From G963668605 sp963668605 (GTDB lineage Bacteria; Acidobacteriota; Terriglobia; Bryobacterales; Bryobacteraceae), in contig OY764903.1 of NCBI GenBank assembly GCA_963668605.1, positions 6,696,001 to 6,760,000 on the forward strand: a stretch of DNA of 64,000 nt, given 5' to 3'. The notes beneath the pieces were generated by a model that did no database searches, was not told the DNA's origin, and saw only the letters and a list, made by a program, of their open reading frames with translations. Position 1 is the stretch's first letter; the number at the start of each line of letters is the position of its first letter. The translations under genes were made by a program, and so were the position numbers. This document shows positions 24,723 to 33,542 of this stretch, piece after piece.

Positions 24723-24846
24723 GTGGTGCGCTGCCCGCGATCAATTGAGTCGCGTGGTATATACGGAACGGAACGCCACGCTATCTCCTTCACCCTGCAA
24801 TACATCCCCGCCTTCATACTCGCGCGGCAGGAAACTCCCGCTAGTT
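24722..24846 (+). mobile_element. Solo 3' end of the second IS1634 type
   Basis: About 120 bp are an inverted near-identical copy of 22204-22320. They cover the last nine transposase codons, the 3' tail with GTATATACGG, and the terminal ...GGAAACTCCCGCTAG. One 4-bp insertion (GAAC duplicated) distinguishes them. It is the remains of another insertion of the same element, and its outer end interrupts a secreted-protein gene. Confidence 0.8.
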
Positions 24847-24953
24847 CCACGTATTGCCGTCGCGCGGCCTCATCGATCTCGGCGCCAAACAGGGTGCCGA
24901 ACAGTACCGCAATGGCCGCGACTGCGACCCGATATCTCGAAATGCAGTGCATA
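24847..24953 (-). pseudogene. N-terminal stub of a secreted protein, cut by an IS end
   Basis: ATG 24953 begins 'MHCISRYRVAVAAIAVLFG', a convincing signal peptide, followed by 'EIDEAARRQYVEL'. The frame then enters the IS1634 end fragment at 24846. The mature protein is lost and cannot be identified. Nothing is recognised between 24954 and 25103. Confidence 0.5.
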
Positions 24954-25103
24954 GAAATGTTCCTAGGCGGCCTGTTGTCCCGCACCGCCGAATGGTTGCA
25001 CGCGGATATCACGCAGTCAAGCTGTACCTGTCACTGCTGTACCTGGCACTGCAAAAGGTGATTGCAGACTAGGACGGGTGACGGGTTCGTGACCAATCTA
25101 CCG

Positions 25104-26054
25104 CTACAGCCCGAAGTACTTCCGTATGAACGCCACGGACCGGCTCGCAGCCTCCTTGGTTTCCGGAGTCACATCGGCGGGTTTCCCGGTGTTCCGGTTG
25201 TCCAGGAATCCGAAGTAGAAACCATGCAGCCCGTTTTCAGGCAAATACATTTCGACCGACTTGCCCAGGGAGCGCAACTTACCGGCGTAGGCTTGCACCA
25301 CCGAGGTGGGCGCGGACGTGTCGTTCCGCCCGTTAACGAGCAGGACCGGGAAGCGCACATTGGCGGCTTCGGTCAGGGCCGACTCGTAGCCGTATTTGGC
25401 GGGATCCTTCTCGATCTGCGCCATCTTCGCGCCGTGCTTTTGTTCCGTTTCCGCAATCATCTTCTTGAGCACGCCCACCACTTCCACACCTTGCGCGACG
25501 GCCTTGGACACCTCGATCAGATCGAGGGCCGCGGGAGCGCACAGCACGCCGCACTGCACATTGACGCGCGTGGCCAGCCGCGAGATGACCGCAGCGCCGT
25601 GGCTGCCCCCGAACAGAGCCACGCGCTTGCCGTCGATGAACGGGACGCGCCGGACTGCCTCAATGGCTGCGCTGGCGTCGTCCCACTCGATGGACCGAAG
25701 CGGCGCGTTGGGGCGGAAGTCGATGGCAAAGACCGCCCAGCCGGCCGCCACGAAATTGGCCGCAGGCGGAATCGTGGCCCTCCCGATGGAATACGTGACC
25801 TCCTTATGGGCGGCGCCGCCGTGCAGGATTACCACCACGGGGAACGGTCCCGCGCCGTTCGGGCGGCGCATATAGGCGGGAATGTACGTCCCGCCGGAAC
25901 CTCGAAACTCCACGATGCGGCCGGTGGAGCCGTCGGGCAGTTTCTCGATGCTGCTGCCCTCCACGTTCCGAATGCCCGTGGCGTCCTGGGCATGTAACGG
26001 CGCCACGGCCGCGAGCCATGCCATGAAAAAGGGAATCAATAGTCTGATCGTCAT
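25104..26054 (-). CDS. Secreted dienelactone-hydrolase-like alpha/beta hydrolase
   Basis: 316 aa. I take ATG 26054, two bases after the TonB receptor's TGA, over an in-frame TTG at 26060. A signal peptide ends near 'VAPLHAQD'. 'PVVVILHGGAAHKE' (oxyanion), the elbow GGSHGA, Asp in 'VNGRNDTSAP' and His in 'LPENGLHGFYFGF' form the expected triad. It belongs with the gene at 44474 and the truncated gene at 39886 (shared 'LPDGSTGR.VEF' and 'PAYMRRPNGAGPFPVVV' regions). The position directly after a receptor gene suggests it cleaves the imported compound in the periplasm. Confidence 0.85.
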   Translation of the reverse strand: MTIRLLIPFFMAWLAAVAPLHAQDATGIRNVEGSSIEKLPDGSTGRIVEFRGSGGTYIPAYMRRPNGAGPFPVVVILHGGAAHKEVTYSIGRATIPPAANFVAAGWAVFAIDFRPNAPLRSIEWDDASAAIEAVRRVPFIDGKRVALFGGSHGAAVISRLATRVNVQCGVLCAPAALDLIEVSKAVAQGVEVVGVLKKMIAETEQKHGAKMAQIEKDPAKYGYESALTEAANVRFPVLLVNGRNDTSAPTSVVQAYAGKLRSLGKSVEMYLPENGLHGFYFGFLDNRNTGKPADVTPETKEAASRSVAFIRKYFGL

Positions 26055-26056
26055 GT

Positions 26057-29000
26057 TCAATACACCAGCTTCAATCCGAATTGAATTTGCCGCGGAGCCG
26101 CAGCGGATGTGATGCGCCCACCCTGCGGCAGGTTGACGTTCGAGTTGGGCATGCCGAAATACGGCGTGTTCGTCGCGTTGAACATCTCGCAGCGGAATTC
26201 CACCCGTTTGTTCTCGCGGAAGGTGAAATTCTTCCCGATCTTGAGGTCGATATTGCGCAACGGCGGCCCAAACAGGATGTTGCGCCCCGAGTTTCCATAC
26301 GTGTATTGCGCCGGAAGCGTGAAGGCGGAGACGTCAAACCAGCGGTCGATGGAACGCTCGCCGGAGGAAAGGCTGCCCTCGCCAGTCCGGTTGGGGTGAT
26401 TGGGAGTGCCGGTATTGGAGATATCGGTGCTGACAAGCGGCGTGAACGGCAGGCCGCTGCGCAGCGTCAGGATGCCCCCAGCCTGCCAGCCGCCCAGCAC
26501 CCATTCGAGCGGGCCATGCACGTTCATCCACTTGCGTCCGAGCCCGATGGGAAGGTCGTACACGCCGCTGGTGGCGAACTGGTGCCGCACGTCATAGGTG
26601 GAGTTGCCGCGATTCTTCTTGCCGTCGTAGTTGAACTCCCACGCCGGCCCGCCCGCGTCGCCAAACGCACCCTGGGTAAAATCGATGGCATGTGACCACG
26701 TGTAGGCGCCCAGGAATGTGAATCCCTGCTTGTACCGCTTGTCTACCTTGGCCGTGAACGCCTGGTAGCTGGCGTTCCCTACCGGCTCATACTGCGTAAT
26801 CGTGCCGAAGAAGGGCCTCGGCCGCCGCGTCTGGATGGCGCCCGGACCAGGAGCGAGCGGCAGGTTGACGTTCCATGGGTGCACCAGGTGACGCGTCCCC
26901 GCACCAATGTAGGCAAACGTCAACACGGAGCTCAAGGGGAGTTGCCGTTGGACATCCAGAAACCACTGCATCGCGTACTGGGAGGGCAAAAACTCGTCCA
27001 CAGTGAACACCTGCACGTTGGGCTGGATCACGGTGGTGGGCAGCAGTCCGGCGGGGAAGCCCTGCGAGACCACCAGCGCCGGTTGCAACAGCCGGTCGGT
27101 TGGGAACGTGATGTTGGTGAACTCCGGCGGCTGCTGGGCGAAGCGCGAAGGCCCTTGCATGGTGAGGGCGTCGGGCGCCCCGTAAAACAGGCCGAAACCG
27201 GAGCGGATCACCGTCTTGCGCGTCAGCTCATACGCTAGTCCGACGCGCGGTGCGAAGTTCTTGTTGTCGTGCCGGCAGCCGCAATCGCCATCATTGCGCG
27301 GACGGATGATCCGGTAATCGGGCGAGCCCGGGGTGAACTCGAAGCGGCTCACCGGCGTGTCTCGGAAGCTCGGCGCCCCGAAGCGGTCCCACCGCAGTCC
27401 GAGGTTCAGCGTGAGCCGGGCGGTGACCCGCCAGTCGTCCTGGATGAACGCCGAGTAGTTGCGGGTCACGCCGGTTTCGCCATACTGCGTGCCGAGCTGG
27501 CCGGTGCTGGCGAGACCCAGCACAAAATCCGCCATGGCGTCACCCGTGTTCCCGCGGCTGTTGGGGTTCTGGCTGAACGATCCGTCGAAACCGAAGCTTC
27601 CCCGGCTCAGGCCCGCGGCGCGGCGGAAAAGTTCCTGGCGGCGGAATTCAAATCCCGTCTTTACCGTGTGCCGCCCCCGTACCAGCAGCAGCAGGTCTGA
27701 AAACTGAAGCGATTCCTGGTTGTTCCGGTTCGGCCATGACGCCGTGGAACCGACCGCCGCGTACCCGGAGACCGGCGAGAACATGGACATGCCCCGCTGG
27801 TTGTCGTCGCCGAAATCGGGCACGCCCTTGATGCCCAGCTTGGCGTTGTAATTCTCCGTCCACGGGATGTCCACGATGGTATGGTTGGGGACGAATCCAA
27901 AGCGGATCTCGTTGTTCGCGCTGGCGGTGAGCGTCTGGTTCAAATTCGCCACCAGGCTGTGGGCGATGAGCGAAGTCGTGCTCCAGCCGGCGCCGTTGGC
28001 CGGAAGCGGCAGCGTTCCCGGGGAAACGGCGTCGAAGCGCCGCCGGCTGTAGCGCGCGTAGAAGCGCTGGCGATCGGTGATAAAGTGATCGACGCGCGCG
28101 TCCCCCTGGTCCGTGGCGTTCTGCTGGGATGGGGAAAAGTAGTAGTTGTTGATTGTGCCCGGCAGGTTGGGCGCCGGGTAGAGCGCGATCACGCCGCGCG
28201 CCACCGCGTCGAAGCGCGATGCCGGGATCTGGTTGCCCGCGAACGGCGAACGTACGTAAGCGCCGGTCGAGTCCTGCCGCGTGGTGGCCGGATCGAAAAG
28301 CGCTCTTGCCCCCTGCATGTTCCCCTCGCGGTACGCCACCACCGGTACCGTGCTGATGTTGGTCTGGCCTGTGCGGAGCCGCGTGCCGCTGTAGCTGGCG
28401 AAGAAGAACGTGCGGTTACGGATCACCGGACCCCCGAGCGTGGCGCCAAACTCGTTGCGTCGTAGCGGCGGTTTCGGCTGGCCCACCGAGAAGAAATTTG
28501 TTCCGTCCAGCTTTTCGTTGCGCAAAAACTCGAACAGTGCCCCGTGAAACGCGTTCCCGCCAGCCTTGGTGGCGACTACCACCGTGCCGCCCATGCGGAA
28601 TCCGTACTCGGCGGAGTTGTTGTTGGTGACCACTTTGAATTCCGCAACCGAATCGATGGACGGTGTGACGGCCTGCGACTCGGCGCCCAGTTGCCCGCCC
28701 GAAGCGCTCGCGTTATTGTCGATGCCGTCGAGGGTGATGTTCATCTGGTAGGCGTGCTGGCCCAGCGCGCTGAAACTGCCCGACGACGCGTTCCGGCTTC
28801 CCGGTGTGGACACAACGCCCGGCGTAAGCTGGGCCAGTTGCAGGTAATTCCGCCCGTTCAGCGGCAGTTCGACGATGCGCCGGTTGTCAATCACCTGCCC
28901 CACCACCGAGGTCTGAGAATCGATCAGGGCGGCCGCGGCCGAGACTTCGATCTTCTCGCTCACCGTACCCACGCTCAACGTGATATCGACGCGCGCCACC

Positions 29001-29293
29001 TGCTCCACGTCCAGCTTGAGCCCCTCTTTCGTCACGGTGGAGAAACCCGACTTCAAGGCCGCCACGCGGTACGTCCCCGGACCGAGGAAGGGGACCATGT
29101 AAAGTCCCTGGCCGTTGGTCTCGACCGTCTTCGCGACTCCCGTGGCCACGTTCGTTACAGTCACCTGGACTGCGGGGATCACGGCATTGGTCGGGTCCGT
29201 CACCAAGCCTTGAATGGAAGAATCCTGAGCCAGCGCCGGCACGGCGGCCAACGCGACGAGTAAGACGCTTATCATGCAAATCGGTGTTTTCAT
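26057..29293 (-). CDS. TonB-dependent receptor with carboxypeptidase-regulatory domain
   Basis: 1,078 aa from ATG 29293, preceded by GGAGACCCGA. The signal peptide ends at 'VPALAQD'. It is followed by the regulatory-like domain 'SSIQGLVTDPTNAVIPAVQ', plug motifs ('VELPLNGRNYLQLAQLTPGV', 'GTVVVATKAGGNAFHGALFE'), and a long barrel ending in the aromatic '...QFGLKLVY'. Length is typical. It is an outer-membrane importer of the Oar/SusC-like class found in Acidobacteriota without a SusD partner. It lies between an MBL hydrolase (147 bp upstream) and a translationally adjacent hydrolase. Confidence 0.92.
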   Translation of the reverse strand: MKTPICMISVLLVALAAVPALAQDSSIQGLVTDPTNAVIPAVQVTVTNVATGVAKTVETNGQGLYMVPFLGPGTYRVAALKSGFSTVTKEGLKLDVEQVARVDITLSVGTVSEKIEVSAAAALIDSQTSVVGQVIDNRRIVELPLNGRNYLQLAQLTPGVVSTPGSRNASSGSFSALGQHAYQMNITLDGIDNNASASGGQLGAESQAVTPSIDSVAEFKVVTNNNSAEYGFRMGGTVVVATKAGGNAFHGALFEFLRNEKLDGTNFFSVGQPKPPLRRNEFGATLGGPVIRNRTFFFASYSGTRLRTGQTNISTVPVVAYREGNMQGARALFDPATTRQDSTGAYVRSPFAGNQIPASRFDAVARGVIALYPAPNLPGTINNYYFSPSQQNATDQGDARVDHFITDRQRFYARYSRRRFDAVSPGTLPLPANGAGWSTTSLIAHSLVANLNQTLTASANNEIRFGFVPNHTIVDIPWTENYNAKLGIKGVPDFGDDNQRGMSMFSPVSGYAAVGSTASWPNRNNQESLQFSDLLLLVRGRHTVKTGFEFRRQELFRRAAGLSRGSFGFDGSFSQNPNSRGNTGDAMADFVLGLASTGQLGTQYGETGVTRNYSAFIQDDWRVTARLTLNLGLRWDRFGAPSFRDTPVSRFEFTPGSPDYRIIRPRNDGDCGCRHDNKNFAPRVGLAYELTRKTVIRSGFGLFYGAPDALTMQGPSRFAQQPPEFTNITFPTDRLLQPALVVSQGFPAGLLPTTVIQPNVQVFTVDEFLPSQYAMQWFLDVQRQLPLSSVLTFAYIGAGTRHLVHPWNVNLPLAPGPGAIQTRRPRPFFGTITQYEPVGNASYQAFTAKVDKRYKQGFTFLGAYTWSHAIDFTQGAFGDAGGPAWEFNYDGKKNRGNSTYDVRHQFATSGVYDLPIGLGRKWMNVHGPLEWVLGGWQAGGILTLRSGLPFTPLVSTDISNTGTPNHPNRTGEGSLSSGERSIDRWFDVSAFTLPAQYTYGNSGRNILFGPPLRNIDLKIGKNFTFRENKRVEFRCEMFNATNTPYFGMPNSNVNLPQGGRITSAAAPRQIQFGLKLVY

Positions 29294-29440
29294 TCGGGTC
29301 TCCAGTACTAGCCGAGGCAACTACTCAGCCAGGCATAACCACACTGCCGCCGGGAGGATCATACTGCCCTCCCTCGCAGCAAGTCAAGCTCGTGATTTCG
29401 GGTGCGCCCGCCGAAATTGCTCGCTGGCGAACAGTGCAAA

Positions 29441-30514
29441 TCACGTCCGGACTTTAGCCCCGGGCCGGCCGAACATGCGCTTGCGGTACTCCGGCCTCGA
29501 ATGCGGACTGACCTTCACTTCGCGCGATGCCGCCAGATCGCCGGCGATCATGTCGCGTCCTTTCTCGACATCCAGGCCGGCCTTGTCCATGGCGATCGCG
29601 CCGTGCCCCGGAAGCAGCATGTCCCAGGTCAACGGATCGGTCTTAAGAGTGAACTTCAACAGCTTCTCGAAGGATGCCAGATAATGGCGATTGTCCGCAT
29701 AAGGGTTTAACTGCCAGCCCAACATGCCGTCGTAGAAGACAGTGTCTCCCGAGATCAGCAGGTTCTTGCCCTCGATCTGCAGAAGAAAGCACGTCGATCC
29801 GGGTGTGTGCCCGGGCGTGTGGATCACGGTGAGCGTCTTGTTGCCCAGTTTCAGATCTTCGCCGTCGGAAAGGCGGCGGTCTATCTTCGAGGGCGGAAAC
29901 GTGAAGACGCCCGACTGTGTCCCGACAAAATACCAGGCCGTAATCCGAGTGGCCTTCTCGATGGCGTCGGCGTCGGCTTCGTGGACCATAATCTCGGCGC
30001 CCATCTGGCGGAACTTCGCGTCGGCCATGGCGTGGTCCATGTGGCAATGCGTGTTGATGACCCAGCGGACGTTCTTGGCGGGAAATCCGCACTTCTCGAC
30101 GTTGGCCAGCGTGCGTTCGATTTCCGACTCGAAGGTCGGGTCGATGACCAGCAATCCTTCCGGGCCGCAATCGATCAGATAGGTGAGATTGCTGACCTTT
30201 TCCTGACCCACCAGGTAAACGTCTGGAGCGATCTGCGCCGGCATCGGGATGGGGGCTGCGGGAGTGTCGCGATCCAGTCCGAAACGAGTCAGAGCTTTGC
30301 GCAGTTCCGCTCCTGTAGGCCAGGTTTCTTCGAGCGGCAACCGCTTGGCCAACTCGCGCATCTGCCACGTTCCCCGCGGAAGCACAACTCTCTGCCCCTC
30401 TTCGGTCAGTATCGGATCCACTGGAGCGACGCCGCGCTTCTGGCCCCAGAGAAGCCCCATAGGAAAAATGTGAAACAACAAAGATCTGCGGCCCAAGGAG
30501 TGTGCAATGTTCAT
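29441..30514 (-). CDS. Secreted MBL-fold metallohydrolase
   Basis: 357 aa from ATG 30514. The N-terminus resembles a signal peptide ('SLLFHIFPMGLLWG'). The metal site is complete: 'NTHCHMDHA' gives H156, H158, D160 and H161, and 'HTPGHTPGSTCFLL' and 'SGDTVFYDGMLG' give the later ligands. That makes it a B3-like or broader MBL hydrolase. The metallo-beta-lactamase name does not imply drug resistance here. It may open a cyclic or ester bond in the locus substrate. The gene starts 35 bp after the beta-helix gene, probably in one operon. Confidence 0.82.
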   Translation of the reverse strand: MNIAHSLGRRSLLFHIFPMGLLWGQKRGVAPVDPILTEEGQRVVLPRGTWQMRELAKRLPLEETWPTGAELRKALTRFGLDRDTPAAPIPMPAQIAPDVYLVGQEKVSNLTYLIDCGPEGLLVIDPTFESEIERTLANVEKCGFPAKNVRWVINTHCHMDHAMADAKFRQMGAEIMVHEADADAIEKATRITAWYFVGTQSGVFTFPPSKIDRRLSDGEDLKLGNKTLTVIHTPGHTPGSTCFLLQIEGKNLLISGDTVFYDGMLGWQLNPYADNRHYLASFEKLLKFTLKTDPLTWDMLLPGHGAIAMDKAGLDVEKGRDMIAGDLAASREVKVSPHSRPEYRKRMFGRPGAKVRT

Positions 30515-30549
30515 GTCGTCTGCCTCTGCGTGGAATACTCGATTATTCC

Positions 30550-32031
30550 TTATTTCTGAATCCGCTCAAGTGTACCCTCGGCATCGTGGCCGGCGGCCCG
30601 CCATTGCGGCCAAGTGCGGATCCCGCTTTCCCACGACCACCAGGCGCCGTTCGGATCCGGCACGAAATAGTGATTCCCGGCGAAGACATTGTTCTGGCTG
30701 AACACCTGCGGGTTTCCCAACGCTTTAGTAGCGCCGATAGCCCCGGCCGTGATCACGAACGTGTTGTCATGGACGGAGATGTTTTTCGCCAGGTACTCCC
30801 CGTGCCGTCCCGATCCGCGCTTCTGTTGAACCAGCATGATTCCTCCCCGGTGCGCCTCCGGTATCAGCACCCCGTTATCGGGATTGCCGAGTCCATTGTT
30901 CTCGATGGCGTTATGGTGAATGTCCTGGTCCGAAGAGGCAAGGATGAAGATTCCAGACGCCATGTTGCCACGGATTTTGTTGTTGCGGATGGTTGTCGCG
31001 TAACTGATCTCTACGACGATTCCGAACCTGTAGTTGTTCTCGATGCGATTGCCCTCATACACCGTGCCGATGTTGTCGGTGTCGGACCAGAAGCCATCGC
31101 AGTAATTATTGTGCGAGTAGTTGTTTCTTACAACCAGCCGGGTCGAGAGGGCGAACTTCGTGGCGCCGGCATCCCAGCAGCCGCCTCCGCGCTTGGTGCG
31201 ATAAGCAGCCGCGTTGTTGAAGGACAACTCGTTGCCCTCCAGCAACGCATCCTCACCGCCTCCGTTCATGCCGTACTTTCCATTGTGATGGACGTAGTTG
31301 TTCAGCACTTTGCAGCGGGTACCGAACCGGATGCCCGCGCCGTGTACATAGCGCACTTCATTGTTCTCGATGAGAGCGGCTGGACTTACCGAGATCCCGC
31401 GCAAGGTGAATTTTTCGATCGTGAGCCCTTTGACGACCACGTCCGCGGCTCTGGCTTCGATGGCGGCTTCCGTGGCGCCGCATTCCACACGATGCCCGGC
31501 CGGATCGTCGCCGATATAAATGACCGCGTTGTCGTAGTCGAAAAAGAATTTCCCTGCACCCACTTCGGCAAGACTGAGGACACGTCTCAGAGGCCGGTCG
31601 TCGATGAAAACATCTTCGTTGTATTGCGCCGTAGGATCCCCAATCTCCGGCCACTTGGGGTTCCACGAAACAGGCGAGCGTTGGGTCTGTCCAGTGGCCA
31701 TCCAGAGCTTGCCCTGTGGTTTCCAATTCGTGATCAGTTTCGCGCCGTTCAGGACCACACCGGCGGAGCCGATGAGTTTGTCCCCGGCTTTCGGAACGAT
31801 GGTCTTCGTCAGGCGGTAGAGTCCCGGAGCGAAACAATATGTGGTCCCTGGCGAGTGGGCAGCGACAAGGTCCTGGACTTCCATTCCCGGCTGGACACGA
31901 ACGCCCTCGCACGGCTCGGCGCTCTTCGGGCCGCGAGCGGCCGGAGCGCTGTCTTGCGCCCAGGCGGAGGATAGAATCACCGCGCCAATCATTGCCGCGG
32001 TTATGATGAACTGTCTACGGTCTGCTCTCAC
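30550..32031 (-). CDS. Tat-exported right-handed parallel beta-helix protein
   Basis: I place the start at GTG 32031: AAGGAG lies 8 nt upstream, and the product then begins with a twin-arginine signal ('VRADRRQFIITAAMIGAVIL'). The longer frame to 32103 lacks a ribosome site. About 493 aa. After residue about 180 there are many short repeats with Asn-rich turns ('IENNEVRYVHGAGIRFG', 'VLNNYVHHNGKYGMNGG'), typical of a pectin-lyase-like beta-helix. It probably binds or cleaves a polysaccharide. Catalytic residues cannot be named. It overlaps the small ORF upstream as GTGA. Confidence 0.8.
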   Translation of the reverse strand: MRADRRQFIITAAMIGAVILSSAWAQDSAPAARGPKSAEPCEGVRVQPGMEVQDLVAAHSPGTTYCFAPGLYRLTKTIVPKAGDKLIGSAGVVLNGAKLITNWKPQGKLWMATGQTQRSPVSWNPKWPEIGDPTAQYNEDVFIDDRPLRRVLSLAEVGAGKFFFDYDNAVIYIGDDPAGHRVECGATEAAIEARAADVVVKGLTIEKFTLRGISVSPAALIENNEVRYVHGAGIRFGTRCKVLNNYVHHNGKYGMNGGGEDALLEGNELSFNNAAAYRTKRGGGCWDAGATKFALSTRLVVRNNYSHNNYCDGFWSDTDNIGTVYEGNRIENNYRFGIVVEISYATTIRNNKIRGNMASGIFILASSDQDIHHNAIENNGLGNPDNGVLIPEAHRGGIMLVQQKRGSGRHGEYLAKNISVHDNTFVITAGAIGATKALGNPQVFSQNNVFAGNHYFVPDPNGAWWSWESGIRTWPQWRAAGHDAEGTLERIQK

Positions 32032-32252
32032 TCGTTCAACTCCTTTAGATGTTTTACTGCCCGGCTTCCCGAAAGTTCCACGGCGGCGTTCGCACGCTTC
32101 CACACCCTCAGCAGGCCTACCTTTTTCCGACGTTCAGTAACCCGAACCACGCCGCCTGCCACCCGGACCACGCGATCGACCGTCCGGTAGAACTCCGGCA
32201 GTTGGGCCGGCCCGCGCATCTCGGCCACGAGAATCGCCGGCAGTCTGTGCAT
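32028..32252 (-). CDS. Small basic protein (74 aa), unknown, coupled to the beta-helix gene
   Basis: ATG 32252 has AAGGAG six bases upstream, and its TGA overlaps the GTG start of the next gene (GTGA). Both features argue for real translation. The product is Arg/Val-rich ('VVRVAGGVVRVTERRKKVGL') with no signal peptide and no known domain. It may be a leader that couples translation, or the end of a decayed gene. The codon pattern alone does not decide. Confidence 0.4.
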   Translation of the reverse strand: MHRLPAILVAEMRGPAQLPEFYRTVDRVVRVAGGVVRVTERRKKVGLLRVWKRANAAVELSGSRAVKHLKELNE

Positions 32253-32398
32253 CGGCATCTCCTTAGAGAGAGAAGGTCGTGGGCCTATGATGATTACGAT
32301 TGCAGCATATCAACAAACTCACACGCCTCAAACATCCGGATTGGAAAAAACCACGCGTTGGCTTTGTGCGATACAGTAATGGTTTAAGGAAGTGCCGT

Positions 32399-33349
32399 TT
32401 GAACCATAACAAACTATCAATAGCCATATTACTTTTCTCCGGGCTAATCCAGGCGCCGTTGAGCGCACAACCCGCACAGACGAAGAAGGAACAGAAGCCG
32501 TCCGTCCCGCCTGACATCGCAAATGTTTCCTACGGGCCGCACGAGCGGAATGTCTTCGATCTTTGGAAAGCCAAGTCCGACCGGCCCACGCCGCTCCTCA
32601 TCTTCATTCACGGTGGTGGATTTACCATGGGGGATAAAAGCCAGGTGAGCTCGGCTATGCTTCAGCCCTGTCTGAAAAACGGCATCTCGGTGGCGTCGAT
32701 CAATTACCGTTATTCCAAGCAGGCCCCGTTTCCGGCGCCGATGGCCGATAGCGCCCGGGCGGTGCAGTTTCTGCGGCTGCACGCGCGCGAATACAATCTG
32801 AACCCAAAGGCCTTCGTGGCCACGGGCGGATCGGCCGGCGCGGGCATCTCCCTCTGGATCGGTTTTCACGACGATATGGCCGATCCCAAGAGCGACGATC
32901 CGGTGAAGCGGCAATCGACGCGCCTCTCCTCGATGGCGGTTACAGCCGCGCAGACTACTTACGATCCGCGAACTGTTGCAAAGCTGATCAGCCCCGAAAC
33001 AGGACGGATCGGCGCATTGCGGCTGCTGTTCGGCGTGAAGGAGGGGCAGGACTCGCTGGAAGCCACGGAGTTGTTCAAGCTCTACGAAGAAGGCTCTCCG
33101 GTCACACACCTGACAGCCGGCGACCCTCCGGTTTTGCTTATCTATCCGCAATCCAACACGCCCCTGCCGCCCGAAACTTCGAACATCGGCATCCATCACC
33201 CGCGCTTCGGCTACTTCCTGAAGGAAAAGATGGACAAGCTGGGCATCGAGTGTACGGTTCGAGTCAAGGAAGACTATGACGGAAAGCCGGCCGGACAGTC
33301 CCAGCGCGACATAGTCGATTTCTTCATGAAGCATTTTCCAAAGCAGTGA
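32399..33349 (+). CDS. Secreted alpha/beta hydrolase (BD-FAE/esterase type)
   Basis: 316 aa. No ATG is available in frame. TTG 32399 follows AAGGA by 8 nt and begins a signal peptide ('NHNKLSIAILLFSGLIQA'), so I prefer it to the more distant TTG at 32300. Motifs are 'LIFIHGGGFTMGD' (HGGG), the elbow 'ATGGSAGAGIS', and a C-terminal acid/His region weakly visible ('EDYDGKPAGQ'). It probably hydrolyses an ester such as an acetyl group on a polysaccharide. It stands between the minus-strand receptor operon and a plus-strand receptor gene. The 193-bp gap after it shows no feature. Confidence 0.75.
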   Translation: MNHNKLSIAILLFSGLIQAPLSAQPAQTKKEQKPSVPPDIANVSYGPHERNVFDLWKAKSDRPTPLLIFIHGGGFTMGDKSQVSSAMLQPCLKNGISVASINYRYSKQAPFPAPMADSARAVQFLRLHAREYNLNPKAFVATGGSAGAGISLWIGFHDDMADPKSDDPVKRQSTRLSSMAVTAAQTTYDPRTVAKLISPETGRIGALRLLFGVKEGQDSLEATELFKLYEEGSPVTHLTAGDPPVLLIYPQSNTPLPPETSNIGIHHPRFGYFLKEKMDKLGIECTVRVKEDYDGKPAGQSQRDIVDFFMKHFPKQ

Positions 33350-33542
33350 GACAGGCTAGGTTTTTGACGGAGTGATGATGTTGTTTTCATGTGAGGCAGG
33401 ATGGAATCCTGCGGCGGGTTGGCAACCGGCGCGCAGCTTGACAAGCTGCCCCACAAACGAACATATTCTCGCGGTCGCAGACCTACCATGCGGTTCTCTA
33501 GCCAAAGACATTTGTGATTAATTATGTTTTCAGGTAAAAAAT

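Noticed and set aside
29441..30514. Antibiotic-resistance beta-lactamase
   Set aside because: Only the general MBL fold is supported; the context is polymer degradation.
30502..31974. 490-codon plus-strand open frame
   Set aside because: Antisense to the beta-helix gene; composition is that of a shadow frame.
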